DNA of 64,000 nucleotides from an uncultured Granulosicoccaceae bacterium (GTDB taxonomy: Bacteria > Pseudomonadota > Gammaproteobacteria > Granulosicoccales > Granulosicoccaceae): assembly GCA_937998875.1 (NCBI GenBank), contig CALLBO010000020.1, forward strand, positions 62,001 to 126,000, in the 5' to 3' direction. The position numbers were made by a program, and so were the translations under genes. Below are positions 1-7,860 of the stretch, piece by piece. Each line of letters starts with the position of its first letter. Position 1 is the first letter of the stretch. Under the pieces are notes generated by a model that did no database searches, was not told the DNA's origin, and saw nothing but the letters and a program-made list of their open reading frames with translations.

Positions 1-594
1 GCCACCCCAGGCAAGCGGGATAAGAATATCTTTGATCTCACCCCAGGTGCTGACGCCATCCATCTTGCCGGCTTCAATAATTTCCTTTGGAATCTCCTTG
101 AAGTAGGTAAAGAGCATCCAGATTACAATTGGCAGATTAATAAGACACAGCACCAGTATCACAAGAAAGTGCGTATCAAAAACATCAAGAAAATTCTTGG
201 TTAGAAATGTCATCGGATAAAGCACTGCCGCTGCCGGTAACATTTTTGTCGACAGCATCCAGACAAGCACATCTTTTGTATGACGACTGGGATTAAACGC
301 CATCGCATAGGCACATGGCACACCCACAATCAACGCAAATAAAGTTGCGAACGATGCAGTAATGACCGAGTTAATAGCGAAGCGCCAATAGTCATAGTTC
401 TCAGTCATGTTGAGATAGTTATCAAGCGTTGGCTTGAAAAAAAGCAGATGCTCGGGCTTTACTGCATCAGCGTCGGTTTTAAAACTGGTGAAAACCATCC
501 AAAAGATCGGGAAGAAAAATATCAGCGCAACCACCCATGCAAGCACGGTCCAGAAAGCGCCACCAAATCTCGATTTTTGTGCAACTGCAGCCAT
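1..594 (-). CDS. Polyol/sugar ABC transporter permease, MalG/SmoG type (partial)
   Basis: Inner-membrane permease of a carbohydrate importer; the 3' end of the gene lies beyond the left edge, leaving about 198 codons. The protein starts MAAVAQKSRFGG, has a first membrane span at about residues 14-35, further spans, and ends in the window inside the cytoplasmic EAA loop (EAGKMDGVSTWGEIKDILIP), which contacts the ATPase subunit in MalG-family permeases. The ATG lies 2 bp after the stop codon of the upstream permease gene, so the two are almost certainly translated together. The adjacent binding protein resembles mannitol/sorbitol (SmoE-type) proteins, so this is probably the SmoG/MtlG-type partner. 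The permease fold is certain; the polyol specificity is inferred from the neighbour. Confidence 0.9.
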   Translation of the reverse strand, partial: MAAVAQKSRFGGAFWTVLAWVVALIFFFPIFWMVFTSFKTDADAVKPEHLLFFKPTLDNYLNMTENYDYWRFAINSVITASFATLFALIVGVPCAYAMAFNPSRHTKDVLVWMLSTKMLPAAAVLYPMTFLTKNFLDVFDTHFLVILVLCLINLPIVIWMLFTYFKEIPKEIIEAGKMDGVSTWGEIKDILIPLAWGG

Positions 595-596
595 AG

Positions 597-1538
597 TTAG
601 TCCATCAAGCTCTTGCCAACCATGCGCAGCAGAAAAATCGCTACGATGTTAGCTAGTATTACTGCAAAAATACCTGCAGCACTGGCGGCACCGATATTGT
701 TCGTGGTGAACTCACCAATGAGATAAGGCAAATTTTTATTGCCGTTGCCACGGCTTACGATTTCAATCTCTGCATATAGTGACAAATGAAAGATCGACTG
801 AATCATCACTACAATTGCGATGGGGCGAGCCAGATGCGGGAGCGTTAGATTGCGAAACCGCGACCAGGCACTTGCACCATCAAGAATCGCCGCTTCTTTT
901 TGCTGCTCGTCTTCCGACTGCAGGGAAGTCATGAAAATCAATACAGCAAACGGTGTCCACTGCCATGTCACCATCATGATGACAGCATAAGCAGACGTTT
1001 GCGTCGCACGAAAGGAAACAGGCTCAAACTCGGGCCACATCGAGAAAAACGCACCGAGCACCGGAAACTCCCGCAGGCCTGCGATCACATTGTTAATGCC
1101 CCCAACTGCTAATCCGTTTAATCCGAGAACCGGATCGAGGATCATATTTATCCAAAGCACTGCATTAACGGCCGGCATGACAAAGAACGGTGAGATAAGC
1201 AGTACACGAACAATCCCGCGGCCAGGAAAAGTACGATTAACCAGAATGGCAAGTGCCAAACCCAAAATGACGGTAAAGATGAGAATACAAACAACAATGA
1301 ACAAACTGTTCTGCACTGCGAGCCAGAAATCTCTGGCACTGAATAAAACATATTCGTAGTTGCCGAACCCACGCCAGTTACTGATGCTGGGGGTGGTCCA
1401 TTCGGGTCTACGGGTGCTGTTCAGTACGTATCGTATGAAAGAGAAATAAAGTGTCATGCTCAATGGTACGAGCATCCACAGCAGTAAAAGCACAACTGCC
1501 GGAGTCTGTAGTAGGCGGGGTATTCTTCTTTTTGACAT
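597..1538 (-). CDS. Polyol/sugar ABC transporter permease, MalF/SmoF type
   Basis: 313-residue inner-membrane permease, the first of two in this importer. A short basic N-terminus (MSKRRIPRLL) is followed by a membrane span at about residues 13-35 and roughly five more spans. The EAA loop is at about residues 215-235 (EAAILDGASAWSRFRNLTLP), the contact point for the nucleotide-binding subunit. It lies about 200 bp downstream of the substrate-binding protein gene, separated by a strong hairpin, and 2 bp upstream of the next permease. This order (binding protein, permease, permease) is that of the SmoEFG/MtlEFG polyol transporters. The ATPase gene is not in the window and may lie beyond the left edge. 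Confidence 0.9.
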   Translation of the reverse strand: MSKRRIPRLLQTPAVVLLLLWMLVPLSMTLYFSFIRYVLNSTRRPEWTTPSISNWRGFGNYEYVLFSARDFWLAVQNSLFIVVCILIFTVILGLALAILVNRTFPGRGIVRVLLISPFFVMPAVNAVLWINMILDPVLGLNGLAVGGINNVIAGLREFPVLGAFFSMWPEFEPVSFRATQTSAYAVIMMVTWQWTPFAVLIFMTSLQSEDEQQKEAAILDGASAWSRFRNLTLPHLARPIAIVVMIQSIFHLSLYAEIEIVSRGNGNKNLPYLIGEFTTNNIGAASAAGIFAVILANIVAIFLLRMVGKSLMD

Positions 1539-1686
1539 GGTTCAAGTACCCTACAGAGTTCGTGTTGAGCGCTTAAAACAGCCTACGGCAAGGCAGATCG
1601 TATCAGGCGCGAAATCTACAAAGAAGACTAGACAACATACCGGGAAATACAACATCGCTAATCGACGTTACTGCTTTAGCGATATT

Positions 1687-1721
1687 TAAAAAAAGGCCCG
1701 GCGGAATACCACCGGGCCTTT
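1687..1721 (-). terminator. Intrinsic terminator/attenuator after the binding-protein gene
   Basis: On the minus strand, a 10-bp perfect stem (AAAGGCCCGG paired with CCGGGCCTTT, arms at 1712-1721 and 1692-1701) is followed by an unbroken run of T. It sits just after the stop of the binding-protein gene and before the permease genes. This placement commonly lets the binding protein be made in excess over the membrane subunits, by partial termination or by 3'-end protection of its mRNA. Confidence 0.8.
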
Positions 1722-1745
1722 CGATTACTACAGCTTCTACCTGAC

Positions 1746-3032
1746 TTAGTAGTAGCCTGCTTCCCGCATGATAGCGTCAGCAGCTGATTGCGCAGCAGCA
1801 AGTGCCTCGTCAACAGATTTTGCACCTGAAAGGGCTGCAGACATTTCCTGACCAAACGCACCACCAATCTCCTGGAATTCAGGGATAGCAGCAAATTGAA
1901 CGCCAGTATATGGCTTCAGCTCAGTTGCTTCTGGAGCAGCTGATTCGATAGCAGCCATTTCAGCAGCAGCGAAGCCTGCAACTTCCTGGAACTCCGGAAG
2001 TGCGTAAGTTGAAGCACGTTGACCAGTTGGTACAGAACCCCAACCGAAGTCCGGGTGGTTACCTACAGCCTGAACGTAGTCTTTAGAAGTAGCCCACTCG
2101 ATGAACTTCTGAGACTCTTCAGCATTTGGTGATCCCGCAGGGATCGCCAATGCCCAGGCCCACAGCCAGTTAGCACCGACAGGGTTACCAGCATTTGGAG
2201 ACTGTGCGTAGGCTACACCGTCAACTTCAAGGAAAGAAGCAGCGATAGTCGCATCGATCCACAGACCACATTTGCCTTCGTTATAAAGTGCAAGGATCTC
2301 GTTGAATGAGTTACCTTCAGAACCAGGAGGTCCGTAAGTGCTCAGGAAATCAACATAGAAATCAGCTGCTGCTTTCCACTCTGGAGAGTCAAGCTGTGGC
2401 TTCATGTCTTTGTCGAACCAGCGAGCACCGAAAGAGTTTGCAACAGTAGTGATGAAAGCACCGTTGTCACCCCAACCCGGCTTACCACGCAGACAAGCAC
2501 CGTAAACGCCGTTGTCTGGATCGTGGATAGCAGCAGCAGCAGCTTTCACGTTATCCCAGGAGTCGTTGTCAGCGATGGTAACACCAGCAGCGTCCGTGAG
2601 GTCTTTACGGTACATAACCATTGAAGATTCACCGTAGAAAGGTGCTGCGTACAGAGTACCTTCGTGTGACAATCCAGCACGCATTGCGGGAAGGATGTCT
2701 TCAACGTCGTAGTCATCACCAAACTCGAGCGGCTCGATCCAGCCAGCAGCGCCCCAGATAGGTGCTTCGTACATACCGATGTTGATAATGTCGTACTGAC
2801 CACCACCAGTTGCGGTGTCAGAAGTTACCTGCTCGCGAAGTACGCCTTCTTCCAGCGATACCCAGTTAAGCTTCACACCAGTTTCTTCAGTGTAGGCTTC
2901 AGCAACTTTCTGCATGTTGATCATGTGACCGTTATTAACGGTCGCGATAGTCAGCTCTTGTGCAGAAGCAGCAGTTGTCGCAGAGGCGACCCCTATTGCC
3001 AGTGCCAGAGCCGTTTTACGAATTGAAAACAT
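1746..3032 (-). CDS. Polyol/sugar-alcohol ABC transporter substrate-binding protein (SmoE-like)
   Basis: 428-residue periplasmic extracellular solute-binding protein of family 1. An N-terminal signal peptide (basic MFSIRKTALALAIG, cleavage after about residue 24 at ASA-QE) precedes the start of the mature domain, ELTIATVNNG. This start, and the segment QYDIINIGMYEAPIWGAAGW, resemble the mannitol/sorbitol-binding SmoE family more than maltose-binding proteins. A clear Shine-Dalgarno (GAGGAG) lies about 7 bp before the ATG. It is the first gene of the transporter unit, followed by a strong hairpin and then two permeases. It would deliver a hexitol or related sugar alcohol to the permeases. The exact substrate is not provable from sequence; polyol is the best estimate. 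Confidence 0.88.
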   Translation of the reverse strand: MFSIRKTALALAIGVASATTAASAQELTIATVNNGHMINMQKVAEAYTEETGVKLNWVSLEEGVLREQVTSDTATGGGQYDIINIGMYEAPIWGAAGWIEPLEFGDDYDVEDILPAMRAGLSHEGTLYAAPFYGESSMVMYRKDLTDAAGVTIADNDSWDNVKAAAAAIHDPDNGVYGACLRGKPGWGDNGAFITTVANSFGARWFDKDMKPQLDSPEWKAAADFYVDFLSTYGPPGSEGNSFNEILALYNEGKCGLWIDATIAASFLEVDGVAYAQSPNAGNPVGANWLWAWALAIPAGSPNAEESQKFIEWATSKDYVQAVGNHPDFGWGSVPTGQRASTYALPEFQEVAGFAAAEMAAIESAAPEATELKPYTGVQFAAIPEFQEIGGAFGQEMSAALSGAKSVDEALAAAQSAADAIMREAGYY

Positions 3033-3545
3033 TTTTTCTCCTCAGAAATCAATGGGTGCTTTAAACGCCTGCGAACTGTCCTAAATATACGACCTTCTCG
3101 CAAGTACGATAGTAACAAAATTACATACAAAATTATCAATGATCGGGTTTTATGCAACAGATTTGGCGATATTGCGTACCGACAAGTAAATATGACCGAG
3201 TCAGAAAACCGGCGGGTAAAGTTACCCGGCAGCGCCTGCGGCTCGGAAAAGCGTGACGCAGTATACAAAATTTCGTGGTCGAATTCGATTGATATCGAAT
3301 GTACCACCTGTAGTTATCAGCTTGATATTGGACATTCCCAGTAGCTATCCAAATTAAAGTTTGGCGGCTCTGCGAACAGGCTGCCAGGACCTTGTTCCGG
3401 GAACCAGGGTCGCAGCGAGGTTGTGAGATTTTAGGTCAGATATTTTGATCGCTAGAGGCGAATAGCCCTGCTTCTTTAACGATATAGATCGAAATAGCTG
3501 ACCAGAACATCGCGGCCGCAGTAGATCCTGTTCTCGGACAAGCTC
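3033..3545. other. Upstream region of the polyol transporter; no gene seen
   Basis: This stretch holds the leader and presumably the promoter of the transporter genes. A poor sigma70-like pair on the minus strand (TTGATA at 3134-3139, TACTAT at 3109-3114, 19-bp spacing) is the best I find and is not convincing. No coding region is supported; the minus-strand open frame reaching into it has no family resemblance. The AT-rich stretch at 3110-3140 could also hold a regulator site. Confidence 0.4.
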
Positions 3546-4595
3546 CTAGTCGAGCGGCGCGTGTAATCTGGTATTGCTTGTCACGATTCCACCGCGATTT
3601 CCGACCTCAATAGATCCGTACCTCTGTGTGAAGCACCGAGGCAATCGACGATCCCCCTCTATCGACAACCACAATCGCAGCAGGTGTCTGCGCTCAGCAG
3701 GATCCGGCCAATCAGTAAACCCCGTTCGGTCGTGCAGCTGTGAGTGATTGTAGACAAACTGCATGTCACCCGGTGCAAGCTGCATTGTAAAGTGCAGTTC
3801 GGGATCGTTGGCAAGCGAATCAAAAACATCCAGTGCTTCAACATGCTTTGCAGTCAGACGTGGTGCATCTTCGAATCGTTGCGCACTTTCAATGTATTGT
3901 CTTTGGTAAAAGACAGTTAGATGACCTTCGTACCAGCTAAATACCGGAATCGTCATGTACGGCAATTCACCATCCGGAATTTCACCTCGCCGGTCTGTTG
4001 CGATTGGCTCAAACAACAGCGGCAGTAAATCCGGACGTAGCTGCTTGTAGCGGTTATAAATACTTAACGCACTAACCAGCAATGATTCACCACCCGATTG
4101 CGCCTGTTTTAAACAGAGTAAGCCGACCACATCGGCACTGTCGGTATGAAAGCTCTGACGTTCTGCTGTCTGATAAATTCTTGCCGTTGGATCATCCGAG
4201 CTCAGACCGGTATCGCGAACGTGTCCCAGTATATGACCCTGGGCATTTTGCGACCGGGCACCTCCCAGGTGCGCACCGATACCGCAGAAGATACATGCAG
4301 CAATTTCCTGCGTGTAAGCTGCCACCGGCAAACCGCGTATAACTTCAATACCGTTGCCGTGGAGTAGCTTCTTTTTGAGTTGCTGCAAGTGCACAGAAAA
4401 AACCGGTATTTGAAAATCAATGGCTCTGATTTCACCAATATCCCGACCAGTTTCAATATAGGATTGTGCCGCTGCTTCAAGCTCTGCTAACTCATGCATA
4501 CCCAGAACTTTAAGCCACGACTCCTGGCTGTGCACAAGATCGGCAGATTCCCAGGCATCAGGCCCGCTAAAACGTTCAGGCAACTCTATATTCAC
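3546..4595 (-). CDS. TauD/TfdA-family Fe(II)/2-oxoglutarate dioxygenase
   Basis: 349-residue cytoplasmic oxygenase-like enzyme. The facial-triad motif is visible as His150-Thr-Asp152 (SFHTDSADVVG), with the distal His at about 288 (HSQLHDRTGF) and the 2-oxoglutarate-binding Arg in the following RRHLLRLWLS segment. The family couples 2-oxoglutarate decarboxylation to hydroxylation of small substrates, but its members act on very diverse compounds (taurine, herbicides, carnitine precursors), so the substrate is unknown. It starts at GTG 4595 with no strong ribosome-binding site. It is not tightly coupled to a neighbour; the next gene is divergent. Confidence 0.85.
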   Translation of the reverse strand: MNIELPERFSGPDAWESADLVHSQESWLKVLGMHELAELEAAAQSYIETGRDIGEIRAIDFQIPVFSVHLQQLKKKLLHGNGIEVIRGLPVAAYTQEIAACIFCGIGAHLGGARSQNAQGHILGHVRDTGLSSDDPTARIYQTAERQSFHTDSADVVGLLCLKQAQSGGESLLVSALSIYNRYKQLRPDLLPLLFEPIATDRRGEIPDGELPYMTIPVFSWYEGHLTVFYQRQYIESAQRFEDAPRLTAKHVEALDVFDSLANDPELHFTMQLAPGDMQFVYNHSQLHDRTGFTDWPDPAERRHLLRLWLSIEGDRRLPRCFTQRYGSIEVGNRGGIVTSNTRLHAPLD

Positions 4596-4712
4596 AGTTT
4601 AGAATTCACTATTCGGGGTTATTGATTGATTTAGAGCTGATCTCACTGCAGGCATGGTAGCCTGACATCAAGGCTTGCTCCAGTAATGCTTAACAACAAT
4701 CGGAATTTATCT

Positions 4713-5108
4713 ATGTTTGCCCACTACACACAAGGCAGCAACAACCTTTCTATAGCCGCTCGATTCTATGATGTCGTTTTAGCTCCGCTCGGCATTCAAA
4801 GACGGGATGACATCAACGCTGAAGTCATCTGCTATGTAAGCAGTGACAAGCACGCCCCGCGGTTTTTCCTGGTAGCGCCCTTCAACAACGACAAGGCAAC
4901 GGTTGGCAATGGGACCATGATCGCTTTCCACGCCGCTAATCGTAACCAGGTTGACGAAAGCTATCAGAACGGTATCAATAGCGGCGGTACAGACGAAGGC
5001 GCACCGGGTAACCGGCTACAGTATGCAGACGGTTACTACGGTGCCTATTTACGTGACCCTGATGGCAACAAGATACACATTGTTCATCGAGGCGACCTGG
5101 GTTCATAG
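4713..5108 (+). CDS. VOC-family (glyoxalase/bleomycin-resistance fold) protein
   Basis: About 131 residues, a single vicinal-oxygen-chelate domain. The N-terminus MFAHYTQGSNNLSIAARFYD matches the usual first beta strand and helix of this family, and the C-terminal YLRDPDGNKIHIVHRG is the last metal-site strand. I start at ATG 4713 because the family motif begins there; an upstream in-frame ATG at 4686 would add nine residues with no family support. The stop codon lies inside the first unit of a degenerate tandem repeat (5089-5174), so the last residues (RGDLGS) may derive from repeat expansion. Function: lyase, dioxygenase or binding protein, undetermined. Confidence 0.8.
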   Translation: MFAHYTQGSNNLSIAARFYDVVLAPLGIQRRDDINAEVICYVSSDKHAPRFFLVAPFNNDKATVGNGTMIAFHAANRNQVDESYQNGINSGGTDEGAPGNRLQYADGYYGAYLRDPDGNKIHIVHRGDLGS

Positions 5109-5174
5109 AGGCGACCTGGGCCCATAGCGTCGATCTGGTCCATAGAGAAGATCAGGTAAATAACGGTGATCTGG
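5089..5174. repeat. Degenerate 18-19 bp tandem repeat at the end of the VOC gene
   Basis: Two near-identical 19-bp units (GAGGCGACCTGGGTTCATA at 5089-5107, then GAGGCGACCTGGGCCCATA) are followed by two diverged 18-bp units and a partial one (GTGATCTGG). The first unit contains the stop codon of the VOC gene. The rest fills the gap to the convergent dehydrogenase gene. A related GTGACCTG core is found in front of topB. Confidence 0.7.
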
Positions 5175-5202
5175 AATGACGCTATGCGTTATCACCGGAA
5201 AT

Positions 5203-6090
5203 TTACTTCTCGCGTTCGAGATGTACCCCTACTATTTCTTCCGAGATTCTTGCCACGGTTTGATTATCCGCATCAGGGTAGCGGGTAATACCTGCCTGAA
5301 ACATCTGCATCGCTGTTGCTGCTGTAAACAAAGGCACTCCGTGGCGGCGAGCCAGATCCATACTGATAGTTAGATCTTTATACATAGTACTGATATGACT
5401 GCCGGTATTCTGAAACTCACGATCAATCACAGTACTCAATGCGACATTGCTGATTCCACAGCCTGCCCCGGAAGTACTGAATACTTTATACAACGCATCT
5501 GCATCCACACCTGCTTTTGCAGCCAATACCGATGCCTCATAAGTCGCTGTGAAAATGGAACCAATGAGAGACTGCAAACAACCCTTAACTGTCTGCCCCA
5601 TTCCCGGCTCGGTTCCCACGTGATGAATTGTGCCGCTTACCGCTTGCAATGCAGCATCGCACTTTTGCAACAAAGCTTCCGGTGCACTTGCCATGAGGGT
5701 GAGCGTGCCCGCTTGAGCACCTGGCCTTCCGCCACTGACTGGTGTGTCAATAAACTCAAGCCCTGAACCCTCCAGAAGCTCAGCCATTTCGGTCGCTTCA
5801 GTCGCATGGATAGTAGCAGTTAAGATAATTACGCCACCAGGTTGCATGGTAGTTTTGAGTTCCTCTATGACAGATCTGGTCTGATCACCATTCATCACCA
5901 TGATGAAAACAGCATCTGCACCATCACCAACCTCTGCAGCATTAGCTTTGCGCTGCCCACCCATCTCCTGAAACTCCTGCATGCGTTCAGGCAACAGGTC
6001 ATAACCCGGTACCGCAAAACCCGACGAAATCAGATTCTTTGCCAACCCGGAGCCCATATTGCCCAGGCCGATTACACCGATGGTTTTCAT
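5203..6090 (-). CDS. NAD(P)-dependent 3-hydroxyisobutyrate dehydrogenase-family reductase
   Basis: 295-residue cytoplasmic beta-hydroxyacid dehydrogenase. The Rossmann motif GVIGLGNMGSGLAKNL begins at residue 4. The substrate-binding signature DTPVSGGRPGAQAGTLTLM lies at about residues 113-131, and the catalytic-Lys region (GQTVKGCLQSLIGS, Lys) at about 165-178. I chose ATG 6090 rather than the upstream GTG-type extension because GGAG sits 8 bp before it and the Rossmann fold starts at once. Relatives reduce or oxidise 3-hydroxyisobutyrate, tartronate semialdehyde or similar. The TPP enzyme just upstream on the same strand (109 bp away) could make the aldehyde substrate, as glyoxylate carboligase does for tartronate semialdehyde reductase, but that link is inference. 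Confidence 0.85.
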   Translation of the reverse strand: MKTIGVIGLGNMGSGLAKNLISSGFAVPGYDLLPERMQEFQEMGGQRKANAAEVGDGADAVFIMVMNGDQTRSVIEELKTTMQPGGVIILTATIHATEATEMAELLEGSGLEFIDTPVSGGRPGAQAGTLTLMASAPEALLQKCDAALQAVSGTIHHVGTEPGMGQTVKGCLQSLIGSIFTATYEASVLAAKAGVDADALYKVFSTSGAGCGISNVALSTVIDREFQNTGSHISTMYKDLTISMDLARRHGVPLFTAATAMQMFQAGITRYPDADNQTVARISEEIVGVHLEREK

Positions 6091-6198
6091 TAAGTTCTCC
6101 AGTTGTACTACAGTAGTCAATTCACAATATGCCGGTGAGCCGTATCACGCATCGACCACAGTTTATAATCGGTGGGAGCGTTATCTATTTATAATCTA

Positions 6199-7839
6199 CT
6201 ACTGAAACGAGCTCAATGAGAGTGTTGGTGTTAATGCATCAGGATCGGTTTTGATGTGTATCAATGAAGGTAACTTACTTTCAATCGCCCGTGCAAAAGC
6301 ATCCGGAAATTCTTTGCCGTTTTCAACGGTGGCACCAAACGCACCATAGCATGCGGCGAGCGCTGCAAAGTCAGGGCTTATCAGATCGGTTGCACTGACT
6401 CGACCCGGGAAATTCTGCTCCTGATGCATCCGGATGGTGCCAAACATACCGTTGTCGACCACCAGTAAAATCACAGCCACACCAAACTCTACAGCCGTAC
6501 CAAACTCTTGCATGGTCATTTGAAAACAAACATCACCGGCAAACGCCACCACAGTTTTTTCAGGGCAGGCAAGCTTACCTGCCACAGCCGCCGGCAACCC
6601 GTAACCCATGGATCCGCTGGTTGGGGCTAACTGTGTACCGTAGCGCGTAAACGAATAGAATCGATGCACCCAGCTCGCATAATTACCGGCGCCGTTGCAG
6701 ACTATTGAGTCCGGTGGCAGTGCATGAATAAGATGCTGCATCACTTGTTTCATTGTTTCGGCTGTTGGGATTGCGTGCTCAAGAGACGACCATTCCTTAT
6801 AGTTCTGATGCGATGAATCAATAGTGCTCTGCCGCTTGTGATCCAGTTTGGGTTTGAGGTTTTCCACCGCTTCGCAAAACGCGGTTGCACTGGCATTGAT
6901 TGCAACAGTCGGCACATAGAGCTTGCCGAGTTCTGACGCATCAGGATACACATGCACCATCTTGCATCCGGGGTTTGGCACATTGAGCAGGTCAAAATCC
7001 TGCGATGGTATTTCTGAAAACCGACCGCCAACCAGCAACAGGAGATCGGTATTCTTAATCGTATCTTTCAGCGCTGGGTTTATACCCAGACCGACATCAC
7101 CAACATAGTTTGGATGAGAGTGATCAAATAACATCTGCCTTCTAAACGAGCATGCAACCGGTAACCCGAAGCGCTCTGCAAAGCGCGTGAACTGCGTACT
7201 TGCTGCCGCACTCCAGCGACTGCCACCAACAATGGCCAACGGTCTTTCAGACTGCTCTAACAAGACCCGCATCTGATCCAGCTGCCCCAAACCCGGGTAA
7301 GTCTCTGTCTGCTTAACAACCACCCTCGATTCCACATCTGACTGCAGCTGCAATGTATCTTCCGGCAACGCAAGTACAACTGGACCGGGCCTGCCACTGG
7401 TAGCAACATGCCAAGCGCGTGACATCATCTCGGGTATGCGGTCAGTATTATCAATTTCCGCCACCCACTTTGCCATTCCACCAAAAAACTGCTGGTAGTC
7501 GACTTCCTGAAACATCTCCCTGTGACGTCTGCTTGTCGAGATCTGGCCGATTAAAAGAATCATCGGTGTGGCATCCTGATCAGCAATATGAATTCCTGCA
7601 GACGCATTGCTGGCACCCGGGCCACGGGTGACGAGACAAATACCCGGTTTGCCACTCAGTTTCCCGGTGGCTTCTGCCATCATTGCAGCCCCACCCTCCT
7701 GACGGCAAACAACGGTTCTTATATCAGCATCATGGAGCGCATCAAGCACCGGCAGATAACTTTCACCGGGCACACAGAAAACGCGTTCTGTGCCAAAGCA
7801 ACTCAATGCATCAACCACCAACTGGCCACCGTTTTTCAT
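6199..7839 (-). CDS. Acetolactate synthase-like thiamine pyrophosphate-dependent enzyme
   Basis: 546 residues, the standard length for IlvB-type enzymes. Three domains are visible: an N-terminal pyrimidine-binding domain with the conserved Glu (VFCVPGESYLPVLDAL, about residues 20-35), a central domain (AIVGGSRWSAAAS onward), and a C-terminal diphosphate-binding domain with GDVCFQMTMQEFGTAVEFG and the metal-site DNGMFG. The family joins 2-oxo acids or glyoxylate to a second aldehyde or 2-oxo acid. It is annotated in relatives as acetolactate synthase large subunit-like, but no small subunit is nearby, so a biosynthetic role in branched-chain amino acids is unlikely. It lies 109 bp upstream of a hydroxyacid dehydrogenase gene on the same strand, so the two may work in sequence. 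Confidence 0.85.
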   Translation of the reverse strand: MKNGGQLVVDALSCFGTERVFCVPGESYLPVLDALHDADIRTVVCRQEGGAAMMAEATGKLSGKPGICLVTRGPGASNASAGIHIADQDATPMILLIGQISTSRRHREMFQEVDYQQFFGGMAKWVAEIDNTDRIPEMMSRAWHVATSGRPGPVVLALPEDTLQLQSDVESRVVVKQTETYPGLGQLDQMRVLLEQSERPLAIVGGSRWSAAASTQFTRFAERFGLPVACSFRRQMLFDHSHPNYVGDVGLGINPALKDTIKNTDLLLLVGGRFSEIPSQDFDLLNVPNPGCKMVHVYPDASELGKLYVPTVAINASATAFCEAVENLKPKLDHKRQSTIDSSHQNYKEWSSLEHAIPTAETMKQVMQHLIHALPPDSIVCNGAGNYASWVHRFYSFTRYGTQLAPTSGSMGYGLPAAVAGKLACPEKTVVAFAGDVCFQMTMQEFGTAVEFGVAVILLVVDNGMFGTIRMHQEQNFPGRVSATDLISPDFAALAACYGAFGATVENGKEFPDAFARAIESKLPSLIHIKTDPDALTPTLSLSSFQ

Positions 7840-7860
7840 ACTCTAGCTTTCCATGATCTT

